Shown here one piece after another: positions 56,132 through 63,888 of a DNA stretch of 64,000 nucleotides (position 1 is its first letter; the number at the start of each line of letters is the position of its first letter). The stretch is from Flammeovirgaceae bacterium (lineage in GTDB: Bacteria; Bacteroidota; Bacteroidia; Cytophagales; Cyclobacteriaceae). Location of the stretch: the NCBI GenBank assembly GCA_027487845.1, contig JAIYCV010000008.1, positions 90,260 to 154,259 of the forward strand. Reading direction: 5' to 3'. The notes below the pieces were generated by a model. The model was not told the origin of the DNA. It searched no databases and saw only the letters and a list, made by a program, of their open reading frames with translations. Both the position numbers and the translations under genes were made by a program.

Positions 56132-56860
56132 ATGCTAAAAATTATTGAAACCAAAGAAATTTCCAGAACCTATAAAATGGGAACTAACATTGTAAACGCC
56201 CTTCAATCGGTTTCAATTTCGATTGACAAAGGTGAATACGTAGCATTTATGGGGCCGTCTGGATCAGGAAAATCAACCCTGATGAATATTGTTGGCTGTT
56301 TAGATACTCCCTCCACCGGAACATATATTCTAAACAACCAAGTAGTAAGCGAAATGACTGAAAATGAGCTTGCCGAGGTTAGAAATAAAGAAATTGGTTT
56401 TGTGTTTCAAACCTTCAATTTGTTGCCTCGTGCTTCTGCCTTAGAAAATGTTGCTCTTCCATTGATCTACGCTGGTTATGGCAAAAGTGAACGGAGTGAA
56501 ATGGCCATGGCAGCCCTAGAAAGTGTGAACCTGGCCGATCGTTATCACCATAAGCCAAATGAATTATCCGGTGGGCAGCGGCAGCGGGTGGCCATTGCCC
56601 GAGCGTTGGTAAATAACCCTTCTATTATATTGGCCGATGAGCCAACTGGTAACTTGGACTCAAAAACATCGCACGGAATTATGGCCTTGTTTCAAGAACT
56701 CCATGACAAAGGTAACACCATCATCATGGTAACCCATGAAGACGACATTGCCCATTACGCACATAGAATTATCCGTTTGAGAGATGGACTTGTAGAGTGG
56801 GATCGTAAGAATGACAATGTAACTAGAAGCGAGGTGGAAGCTGGCGTGGCTGCGCTTTAA
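56132..56860 (+). CDS. ABC transporter ATP-binding protein, LolD/MacB type
   Basis: A 242-residue ATPase. Walker A is GPSGSGKST (41-49), the Q-loop is [19 protein letters not shown], the signature [15 protein letters not shown], and Walker [17 protein letters not shown]. The MacB/LolD subgroup works with FtsX-type permeases in lipoprotein release or peptide and drug export. No permease is adjacent on this strand; the FtsX-type permease at 57879-60533 faces the other way, so partnership with it is only possible. A strong terminator follows. Confidence 0.9.
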   Translation: MLKIIETKEISRTYKMGTNIVNALQSVSISIDKGEYVAFMGPSGSGKSTLMNIVGCLDTPSTGTYILNNQVVSEMTENELAEVRNKEIGFVFQTFNLLPRASALENVALPLIYAGYGKSERSEMAMAALESVNLADRYHHKPNELSGGQRQRVAIARALVNNPSIILADEPTGNLDSKTSHGIMALFQELHDKGNTIIMVTHEDDIAHYAHRIIRLRDGLVEWDRKNDNVTRSEVEAGVAAL

Positions 56861-56881
56861 TCCGACTGAAATCTAATTGAT

Positions 56882-56921
56882 ATAATCCCTCCTTCCCTTT
56901 GGGTTGGAGGGATTATTTTTT
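56882..56921. terminator. Bidirectional-type terminator between ABC ATPase and channel genes
   Basis: A perfect 11-bp stem, ATAATCCCTCC (56882-56892) with GGAGGGATTAT (56906-56916), followed by a run of T to 56921. It lies at the convergent junction; its right arm covers the last codon of the channel gene. Confidence 0.85.
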
Positions 56922-57629
56922 CACAGGCCGGCCGGAAATGAATTTTCCGATTATTATGGCAAGCACAATAGTAGTGTATAAATGACCCGATACGCAAAGT
57001 AAAATTGCCAACATTTTCGAGGCTGGGTGTATGGGTAGCATATCCCCATATCCGACAGTTGTAATGGTAACGAAGCTATAATAAATGAAATTCTCGAACT
57101 TATGTGCGTTAACATTTTCGGGCAGGCGATAGGCATCCGTAATACTCCATTCTAAAAGCGAAGCAAACGAAGCCCCACACAAGCCAAGCATTAGAAACCC
57201 AACAATAGACGCATAAACAAGATTTGCCGAAATTTCATTGCTAATAATGATTTTGGATACTAGCTCGATTGTAAAATATAGAAAATATAACGCGTAGCTA
57301 ATTTGAGTAGCTAAATCAATTGCGTCAATATCGGGAACAAAATAATCAAGCCAAGTCAACAATAGCGTAAAGCCTCCCAAAGTTAATTCTATGTAATCGA
57401 TTCGTTTAACCTCAAGATCGGCATATAACCCCGCGCCCAATACTAGCGTAATGAGAAAGGAAAAATAAAATCGAGCAAGGTGCGAATCTTGGAAAAATGG
57501 AGAAGTAAGCAAAATAGCCAGCAAGGCAAAAAGTAAAATGAGGTACTTATTTTCTTTAGGCGATATTTTGTGAAAAAAGTGAATCGTTACGAGTGTTTCT
57601 TTAATTATGTTCATAGCGTTGTCTTTCAT
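56913..57629 (-). CDS. Potassium channel family protein
   Basis: A 238-residue membrane protein. About four spans precede the pore helix and selectivity filter TTVGYGDMLP, followed by a last span (LLCVSGHLYTTIVLAIIIGKFIS). This is the ion-channel-2 pore domain with a voltage-sensor-like or simple helical N-terminal half. No RCK or cyclic-nucleotide domain is attached. It likely conducts K+. The start could be at 57629 or five codons later. Confidence 0.85.
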   Translation of the reverse strand: MKDNAMNIIKETLVTIHFFHKISPKENKYLILLFALLAILLTSPFFQDSHLARFYFSFLITLVLGAGLYADLEVKRIDYIELTLGGFTLLLTWLDYFVPDIDAIDLATQISYALYFLYFTIELVSKIIISNEISANLVYASIVGFLMLGLCGASFASLLEWSITDAYRLPENVNAHKFENFIYYSFVTITTVGYGDMLPIHPASKMLAILLCVSGHLYTTIVLAIIIGKFISGRPVKK

Positions 57630-57878
57630 TCAACCAGCAATTGTTGGCTAGTTAATTAGGACGTTAATATAAATACTTTTTCAGTACGGAATTTAACGGA
57701 TTGTGCTGAAGTTATGCTAGGTGGCGATTCGCAATAAATTGATAAACATATTAGAAAAATTCGCGCTCGATGTTTGGTAATGAAACAAGCGCGCCTGATG
57801 GCGGATTCTCCTTTTTAACCCTTTGGTATTTCAATAAGTGGTTGAGTGAACTGATTTTTCGCTTGCCCGTTAACCAGT

Positions 57879-60533
57879 TTATTCTGACCGCAAACTCTTC
57901 ACCGGGTTTACCAACCCTGCCCTCACCGATTGATAGCTGATGGTAAGCACTGCGATGAGTACCGCGACCAGTCCTGCAACAGCAAAAACTTGCCAGGTGA
58001 TATCAACGCGATAAGCAAAATCCTGAAGCCATTGCTGCATGGCATACCAGGCCAATGGAATGGCAATGACAATGGAAACAACAACGAGTTTGATAAAATC
58101 AAATGTGAGCAAGTTGAAAATGTTTTTCAACGAAGCACCCATCACCAACCGAATTCCGATTTCTTTCGCGCGCTGCTCAATCATAAAAGCAGAAAGTGCA
58201 AAAAGCCCTAGGCAAGACACAACTATGGCAAGTATTGCAAATGAAGTAAAGATTCGGCCCATGCGCTGCACATCAGCATACATGGCTGCGTAACGCTCGT
58301 CTAAGAAACTGTAGCGAATGGGCTGGTGTGGAGTAAATTTTTTCCACACCTGAGTAAGTAACGCAATACTTTCACTCATGCTGCCCGACTTAAGCTTAAC
58401 CGCTAGCACCGAGGTCTCTCGCCCCAACACCATTCCCAAGGGTTGAATATCTTCGCGCAACGATTCAAAGTGAAAATCTTCTACAATACCCACAACAGTC
58501 CAAAGGCCTGCATAATTGTAAATTCTTTTGCCAAGGACATTCCCACCCAATTTGCCAGCCATTTTCTTATTAATTATAATCGCACTGGAATCTGATACTA
58601 ACTCTCTGTTGAAGTTTCGACCTTCAGCAAGTTTAATCCCAAGCGTATTTATATAGTAGGGGTCGATTCTCCAAAACTGACTGTTCACTCCCGGGTCAAT
58701 ATCTTCGCGCCCCTCATTCCAAAAACTATTTCCATTGCGTTTTGATCCTCGCACGGGTAAATAATCGGCTGTGCTCACCGCTACTACCTGCGGCAAAGCA
58801 CGAAGTTCATCTGCGAAGGAGGCGACTTGTGTACCTAGTGTATTGGTACCTTGCAATAACAGTACTTGCTCCTTGTCATAGCCGACTTTCGTATTCAGAA
58901 TGAAATTCATTTGGCGATAGATCACCACGGTGCCGATAATTAAAATAATGGAGGTGGTGAATTGAAATACCACCAACGTGCTGCGTAAAGGTGAACTTTT
59001 AGCGCCACGTGTCAGGTTTCCTTTCAACACTTGTATAGGTTTAAAAGCTGAGAGATACAGGGAAGGGTAAATGCCAGCTAAGAGACCAACCATAACGGCC
59101 AAAGCAACTATGGAAGGCACAAACCAGAAGGTTATCCAAGGCATTGAAATAGATTTCCCCGATATAAAGTTGAAGTAGGGTAACAGCAGGGCGGCCAACG
59201 CAATACCGATTATAAACGAAATCAAGCTAAACAAGATTGACTCATACAAAAACTGGCTGACAATATTAGACCGCATTGAACCCACCGCTTTTCTCAATCC
59301 GATTTCTTTAGCTCGATTGGCCGATTTAGCAGTGGATAGATTTACAAAATTAATAACAGCAATGAGTAACACAAACAAAGCGATGCCACCAAATAGCCAC
59401 ACGATTCTGATATCTCCGTGTACAAGACTATCATCAATCCCGTTAGAGTAGAGATGAACTTTTTGAAGGGGCTGGAGTTCGAGGTGCGCGTTTTTCTCTT
59501 TGAAGATTTTATCAATCTCTGCCTGGGGTATTCCGTCTTTCAACATGCTAGGAACTAGATACTTGTCAATAATCCCCTTCGAAATCTTTGCTTCGAGGGC
59601 AGCAACATCTACACCCTTCTGTACTTCTATATAAGTAGCATAGTTACTTGCTCCCCAGTTCTTCTGTTCCCCATTCCAGAATTCCAGACCCTCGGTGCCA
59701 ATCAAAAAATCGAACTGAATGTGAGAGGTGGCTTTAAAATCTTCAATAACGCCCCCAATAGTGTAGGGCTTGTCAGCGCGATTATTCACGATAAGCAACT
59801 TGCCAACCGGATCAAGATTCGGAAAATATTTGTCGGCTTTGCGTTTAGTGATCACAATGGCTCCTGGCTGACTCAATGCAGTTTTGGGACTGCCGTAGAT
59901 GAATGGCAACTCCAACATATTCAGCAACGCCTGATCGAAATACACAAAGCCTTCATCGTACGCATTTTCCACAGTGCCATCGGGCCGCACTTCGCTCGAA
60001 CCTGCTCCAAACAACTCACTACCGTTGTAGCGCCCCGCTTCTTTTACTTCAGCGAAATCTTCTTTTAAGGCAGCCGCCATCGGAGCTGGAAAGGCCAAGC
60101 CTTTCTTTACATCACCTTCATCGATGATTACGCCCAACACACGATAGATTTGTGGTGAATAGTGCCGATCGTACGATAGCTCGTCTTTTATAAACAGTGC
60201 AATTAATAAACAGGCAGCAACACCAAGAGCAAAGCCACCAATTTTAATGACCGAATACATTTTCTGCCTAACCAGACTTCTCCATCCGATTTTGAAATAG
60301 TTTTTTATCATGGCATACGAATTTGGTTGATACGAATTTCTAAACGACTTCATAAACGCTGGCCTGAAATACTTCATCACACTCCACGTAAATTTCCATT
60401 TCGCCTGGCGCGGATGGCTCTCGGCTTGCTTTATAAAAACCTCCGTCAAGTCTCCCTCTATCTCTTCGAGATAATCTTCGCGGCAAAACCAGCGGAGGAA
60501 TTGGAGGGGGCGTTTTGGGGGAATGATTTTCAT
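57879..60533 (-). CDS. FtsX/MacB-type ABC permease with N-terminal prefix domain
   Basis: An 884-residue permease. An N-terminal segment of about 90 residues (PLQFLRWFCREDYLEEIEGDLTEVF) is the permease prefix domain seen in Bacteroidota. Then two FtsX-like units follow: each has a MacB-type periplasmic domain and membrane spans, with AKSANRAKEIGLRKAVGS at the first unit and IEQRAKEIGIRLVMGAS at the second. It would use a separate ATPase. The PadR regulator upstream is in the same direction with an 85-base repeat between them, so PadR probably controls it. Confidence 0.9.
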   Translation of the reverse strand: MKIIPPKRPLQFLRWFCREDYLEEIEGDLTEVFIKQAESHPRQAKWKFTWSVMKYFRPAFMKSFRNSYQPNSYAMIKNYFKIGWRSLVRQKMYSVIKIGGFALGVAACLLIALFIKDELSYDRHYSPQIYRVLGVIIDEGDVKKGLAFPAPMAAALKEDFAEVKEAGRYNGSELFGAGSSEVRPDGTVENAYDEGFVYFDQALLNMLELPFIYGSPKTALSQPGAIVITKRKADKYFPNLDPVGKLLIVNNRADKPYTIGGVIEDFKATSHIQFDFLIGTEGLEFWNGEQKNWGASNYATYIEVQKGVDVAALEAKISKGIIDKYLVPSMLKDGIPQAEIDKIFKEKNAHLELQPLQKVHLYSNGIDDSLVHGDIRIVWLFGGIALFVLLIAVINFVNLSTAKSANRAKEIGLRKAVGSMRSNIVSQFLYESILFSLISFIIGIALAALLLPYFNFISGKSISMPWITFWFVPSIVALAVMVGLLAGIYPSLYLSAFKPIQVLKGNLTRGAKSSPLRSTLVVFQFTTSIILIIGTVVIYRQMNFILNTKVGYDKEQVLLLQGTNTLGTQVASFADELRALPQVVAVSTADYLPVRGSKRNGNSFWNEGREDIDPGVNSQFWRIDPYYINTLGIKLAEGRNFNRELVSDSSAIIINKKMAGKLGGNVLGKRIYNYAGLWTVVGIVEDFHFESLREDIQPLGMVLGRETSVLAVKLKSGSMSESIALLTQVWKKFTPHQPIRYSFLDERYAAMYADVQRMGRIFTSFAILAIVVSCLGLFALSAFMIEQRAKEIGIRLVMGASLKNIFNLLTFDFIKLVVVSIVIAIPLAWYAMQQWLQDFAYRVDITWQVFAVAGLVAVLIAVLTISYQSVRAGLVNPVKSLRSE

Positions 60534-60545
60534 TGTTTATTGGAC

Positions 60546-60630
60546 GTAAGTATTAAGACATTAGACATTAGACAACATCTTTGGTTAACCTCATTCTGCT
60601 ACTTACATCTTGTGTCTTGTGTCTAATTGG
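60546..60630. repeat. Word-repeat element 13 (ATTAGAC dialect), padR-permease gap
   Basis: The left arm (60546-60580) repeats AAGACATTAGACATTAGAC; the right arm (60590-60630) carries the complement as TACATCTTGTGTCTTGTGTCTAAT. It fills the gap from the padR stop to 12 bases before the permease ATG. Confidence 0.7.
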
Positions 60631-60631
60631 T

Positions 60632-60958
60632 TCATCCAAAAGAAATTTTCGGAATTTGTTGATAGATGCTCGTGCGCAACGCATATTGATTGTCCAGCAT
60701 TTTTTTGCCCAACGCGGTAATCACATAATACTTCTTTCGCCTCCCGCCACGGTCTTCGGTAATGCCACCAAAGCGCGACTTGACGAAACCTTTGTCTTCA
60801 ATGCGCTTGAGTGCTACGTGCACGGCACTGATGTTCACTTTCTTTTTGAGCTTTTCTTCCAAGCCTTCCAGTATGGCTACACCATAGGCCTCATCGTGCA
60901 GGGCAGCTACCATCAGCAAAACGAGCTCTTCAAATTCACCAAGAGATTGTTGGGTCAT
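60632..60958 (-). CDS. PadR family transcriptional regulator
   Basis: A 108-residue winged-helix regulator. It reads LGEFEELVLLMVAALHDEAYGVAI, the PadR N-terminal helix, then VNISAVHVALKRIEDKGFVKSRFGG for the recognition helix and wing, with GGRRKKYYVITALGKK after it. It lacks the long C-terminal domain of larger PadR proteins. It precedes the FtsX-type permease and is expected to repress it. A 36-base palindrome 28 bases upstream may be its operator. Confidence 0.92.
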   Translation of the reverse strand: MTQQSLGEFEELVLLMVAALHDEAYGVAILEGLEEKLKKKVNISAVHVALKRIEDKGFVKSRFGGITEDRGGRRKKYYVITALGKKMLDNQYALRTSIYQQIPKISFG

Positions 60959-60985
60959 AAAATTTTTTGCTTAAAAATTATTGAT

Positions 60986-61021
60986 AGGCGTCTGACACTT
61001 TAAAAGTGTCTTGACGCCTAA
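60986..61021. promoter_or_regulatory. 36-base palindrome upstream of padR
   Basis: TAGGCGTC-T-GACACTTT faces AAAGTGTC-TT-GACGCCTA, a nearly perfect inverted repeat with one extra base in the right arm. It lies 28 bases upstream of the padR start codon. It could be an operator or a REP-type hairpin; a terminator is unlikely from its position. Confidence 0.5.
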
Positions 61022-61104
61022 TTGTTAAGCTATTTACTTAACAAACGTCAATATAATAGATTAGTTTCACTTTTGTTACGTAAATAAAAAAATTTCTCAT
61101 TCAA

Positions 61105-61235
61105 GTTTTGGGCGGCTTCACGGGTTGTCGCTACTCGCCACCAGCCGCACAATTCAATTTCGGGCTCAAACATGCCGCTCCAGCCCGGCCGCTAGAGTTT
61201 CAAGCGATAGCAGCTGACAAAATTGAATCAATACG
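61105..61235. other. GC-rich block with nested inverted repeats at the edge of the accessory region
   Basis: The gene-free stretch 60959-61295 holds this block, which is richer in G and C than its surroundings. Visible pairs are GCGGCT (61112-61117) with AGCCGC (61143-61148), ATTCAATTT (61152-61160) with AAATTGAAT (61220-61228), and inside the latter CGGGCT (61161-61166) with AGCCCG (61182-61187) and GCTA (61191-61194) with TAGC (61208-61211). No reading frame is convincing. It may be a structured RNA, a recombination site or a mobile-element remnant; I cannot tell which. Confidence 0.4.
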
Positions 61236-61295
61236 ATCGCTGGTGAAGAACACCTAATAAGTGCGGGGTGATGTGGATAGGATAGCCTCTTCACG

Positions 61296-61637
61296 TCAAA
61301 TGTAACTCCATTGAACTTTGCCCCTTCTAATATGAAAATGACTTTTGCAGCCAATCTTCCTCCACACTGAAGGATAGATTGTTACTCGCCCCCATCTTAT
61401 AAAGAATCTCCATCGAGGGTTAGCTCCTTTCAAAATATTTAAGCTAATAGTTTCCTTACAACCGCATGGGCATTTAAAAGTCACCTTCCAATAATGTGGC
61501 CGCTCGCCCACGATATATACCAATTTTTCAGAAATCTCTTCCGGCTCTTCATCGCAATATTTGTATTTGTAAGAGACTCGTCTGTCTGAAGGTATTTTGC
61601 TAAAGTAACGATCAATACTTTTAACCCATTTTTTCAT
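61296..61637 (-). CDS. DUF6527-type Cys/His-rich protein of the ubiquitin-like operon
   Basis: A 113-residue basic protein, last in the leftward operon. Its core reads VGERPHYWKVTFKCPCGCKETISLNIL, then PRWRFFIRWGRVTIYPSVWRKIGCKSHFHIRRGKVQW. C56, C58 and C60 with C97 and H100 look like a zinc site. The pattern matches what I recall as DUF6527, found beside bacterial ubiquitin-like, E2-like and JAB/E1 genes. Its role is unknown; it could bind the ubiquitin-like protein or act as an accessory enzyme. It overlaps the JAB-E1 gene by 17 bases. Confidence 0.75.
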   Translation of the reverse strand: MKKWVKSIDRYFSKIPSDRRVSYKYKYCDEEPEEISEKLVYIVGERPHYWKVTFKCPCGCKETISLNILKGANPRWRFFIRWGRVTIYPSVWRKIGCKSHFHIRRGKVQWSYI

Positions 61638-63033
61638 GATGCTGATTTGATAACTCGACTAAATCAAGAAATAGTTTTCTATCACCATACCCAACTTTGG
61701 ATTTAAGAAAATCGTCTACTTTCAACCTATCTTCTGATCGATGGATAAAGCATCCTTCTGTCAGGTCAATAGTGGTTTGTGCGAATTCTCGACTTTCATC
61801 TACTTTATATTGATGAATTCGGTTGAGAAATTCATTAACTGCGTAGCTGGCGATCATCATGTTTACACTGATGACAGCCGGTCTATCAACATTTATGTTT
61901 TTAATGTAAGAGTTCTTAACTAAGTCTGAGAATTGATCGGGGTACATTCGGTAAAGTCCAGCAGCTTTTAAATCCTCAGCATCATACAACCCACGCGACA
62001 TAAGCGAAGATCTTCCTGGCTGTAAGTAGTTGACTGTGCCTACAATTTTCAAAATACCTCCCTTTCCATCCGCTTCCAATTTAATTCCCAAATCAAAATA
62101 TGGAATGATGTAATAAGTGGAAAGTCGGTTAATTAAATCGCGTCCATCTACAGAATCAACAGTGCCGAACAGTATGTCGCATTCAGCTAGCTTATGTAAA
62201 CAAATTGTGCTGTCATAAATATTGCTTGAAAATACTTCTACCTGTGTTCCCAAGTCGAATCTCGAAATAGCATCGTTCAAAACGTCAACTTTAAATCGTC
62301 CCTGCTTGGTATCCGCACGTTTTGTATTCAATATTCTGTTTAGATTTTTCAATTCGACTTTGTCAGGGTCAACCAATACCAATTTACCTACGCCTAAGCG
62401 TACTAATTGTTCAATGACTGGACTACCAGTGCCGGAACACCCGATTACTCCAATTTTTAGATTTTTTAGAATATTAAATGTTCCTTCTCCAAATGCTTGG
62501 ATTGTTCTTTTACCTACCTCTAATTCATCATTGGTATGATTGCTATAATCCCAGATTTTAATGTTGTCACTTGCAATGTTAATTTTTGTGATGCTTTCCG
62601 TTTTCAAATCCGGAAAGAATACTCGGCCAAAAATTCTTCCATCAGGCAACATCACACAACTACCATGTGGAAAGTCAGAATCTGTCCAACCGAAGATCGA
62701 TGAGAAGAGACGTGTGTCTGAATCGTCATCCAAAGACGAAAATTGTTCATAGCCTCCTGGATGGCAATGAATTTTTACAATAGCATAATTATACTTCGAA
62801 GCTTTCTGTATCAAAGGTTCTATTCGTTCAGTCTTCCAGGATATGAAATCTGGAGTTCTTTGACATTCAGAATGTGGAATTATAACAACTTCTTGAACAA
62901 GGAGCTTATGAGTATCCTTATTATTAAGTCGACCGCATAAAGCAACGGCCACTGCCTCCAAATTATCACCCGGAAAAAGGTGATTCTTGATAAGTTCGTA
63001 ATGAAGGCTGGAAAAGCTAAGCTGGTACTGCAT
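61621..63033 (-). CDS. JAB/JAMM isopeptidase fused to ThiF/E1-type adenylating domain
   Basis: A 470-residue protein from ATG 63033 (a TTG at 63048 would add five residues). The N-terminal domain has a complete JAMM motif, HxHx7Sx2D: H89, H91, S99 and D102 (HCHPGGYEQFSSLD), with E26 as the likely catalytic Glu. From about residue 190 an E1-like Rossmann domain follows: IGVIGCSGTGSP for nucleotide, LVDPDKVELKNLNR, and GTVDSVDGRDLINR. Where many ThiF proteins have CLxC, this one has SSLMSR (S342, S343, S346). One chain would thus activate and remove the ubiquitin-like protein. It overlaps both neighbours by 17 bases. Confidence 0.88.
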   Translation of the reverse strand: MQYQLSFSSLHYELIKNHLFPGDNLEAVAVALCGRLNNKDTHKLLVQEVVIIPHSECQRTPDFISWKTERIEPLIQKASKYNYAIVKIHCHPGGYEQFSSLDDDSDTRLFSSIFGWTDSDFPHGSCVMLPDGRIFGRVFFPDLKTESITKINIASDNIKIWDYSNHTNDELEVGKRTIQAFGEGTFNILKNLKIGVIGCSGTGSPVIEQLVRLGVGKLVLVDPDKVELKNLNRILNTKRADTKQGRFKVDVLNDAISRFDLGTQVEVFSSNIYDSTICLHKLAECDILFGTVDSVDGRDLINRLSTYYIIPYFDLGIKLEADGKGGILKIVGTVNYLQPGRSSLMSRGLYDAEDLKAAGLYRMYPDQFSDLVKNSYIKNINVDRPAVISVNMMIASYAVNEFLNRIHQYKVDESREFAQTTIDLTEGCFIHRSEDRLKVDDFLKSKVGYGDRKLFLDLVELSNQHHEKMG

Positions 63034-63736
63034 TGGGTTTTTTTTCAAATTCTTGTTTGAACCAATAACTGACCAAGCTCATATGGGTACTTAAATTATC
63101 AATCCCCTCTCTCCAAGGATTTTGGCCGGTTCGATGACGTGACCATCGCTGGTATGATTTATTATCAATTTGTTGAGCAGACGTTGCGCCAATGGGTTGT
63201 CCATCATTCCTTGATAGTGCAGGAAAAAAGTAGGCCATATCAAGTTGAGTCCTCGGATAGCCAGGCTCAACTTTTATCGCTACCGTTAATTTCTCAGTGT
63301 TATAGCCTTTGCAAACTGGATAGCCATGAATAAGAATCCACATTCCCGTTGATTCAGAAAGGGTCTCCCAAGGGAGACCCAAACTGTCAAGAAACTCCGA
63401 ATCTTCTTCGAGAAGGTCAAATTGCTTTCGCTGGCCTTGTCCTTCCGTCTGGTCAAGGGGCAACGTCATGAATTTTTCTACACCAGGCTTTGTAAAGCAA
63501 ACATTTTCATCCAGATTGATAGGGTCAACTTTACCTCCTTTTAACTTCATATTAAGCTGATACTTCTCAGGAGGTGTTTTGCCAGCCAAAAGAAGTAGAT
63601 CACGCCCGGTCATGCATTCCTTTTCTACCACATAAACCTCCCGGTCAATTTTTATGCGGTACTTTTTGTCCTTTGGAACGGACTTACCATCTGTTGAGTA
63701 AGCTTCCAAGTCGATGATTTCAATTTCTTCTGCCAT
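63017..63736 (-). CDS. Ubiquitin-like domain fused to prokaryotic E2-like domain
   Basis: A 239-residue protein, first gene of the operon. Residues about 25-98 resemble the multiubiquitin domain (KYRIKIDREVYVVEKECMTGRDLLLLAG ... FTKPGVEKFMTLPLDQTEG). Residues about 105-230 resemble the prokaryotic E2 family E: FLDSLGLPWETL, WILIHGYPVCKGYN, VEPGYPRTQLDMAYFFPAL, and YQRWSRHRTGQNPWREGIDN. After the PGYP segment no Cys is present; the only Cys in the E2 half is C142. The ubiquitin-like part has no free C-terminus; a Gly at 99 could be a processing point. Start at ATG 63736. Confidence 0.82.
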   Translation of the reverse strand: MAEEIEIIDLEAYSTDGKSVPKDKKYRIKIDREVYVVEKECMTGRDLLLLAGKTPPEKYQLNMKLKGGKVDPINLDENVCFTKPGVEKFMTLPLDQTEGQGQRKQFDLLEEDSEFLDSLGLPWETLSESTGMWILIHGYPVCKGYNTEKLTVAIKVEPGYPRTQLDMAYFFPALSRNDGQPIGATSAQQIDNKSYQRWSRHRTGQNPWREGIDNLSTHMSLVSYWFKQEFEKKPNAVPA

Positions 63737-63766
63737 ATATTTATCTTTTGTTTGCCTAAAATGCAG

Positions 63767-63805
63767 AAGCGTGACGTAAAGCCGGGGTTTTGCTATGTCA
63801 CGCTT
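63767..63805. promoter_or_regulatory. Inverted repeat upstream of the ubiquitin-like operon
   Basis: AAGCGTGAC (63767-63775) and GTCACGCTT (63797-63805) are perfect inverted copies with a 21-base spacer, 31 bases upstream of the first start codon of the leftward operon. This spacing suits an operator or a leader hairpin. No matching regulator gene is visible. Confidence 0.5.
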
Positions 63806-63888
63806 AGGTATTAATCGGTAAAAAAGAATAAGGCTTAGATGGAAATACTGAAAGAAGAGAAGCTGGGCGATGTAAGGGGGGACTGAGA

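Noticed and set aside
61105..61235. Integron attC site
   Set aside because: The expected RYYYAAC / GTTRRRY ends were not found, so only a structured block is reported.
60959..61295. tRNA or protein gene in the gap before the ubiquitin-like operon
   Set aside because: No cloverleaf with a T-loop GTTCRA pattern was found, and short frames there have no codon or family support.
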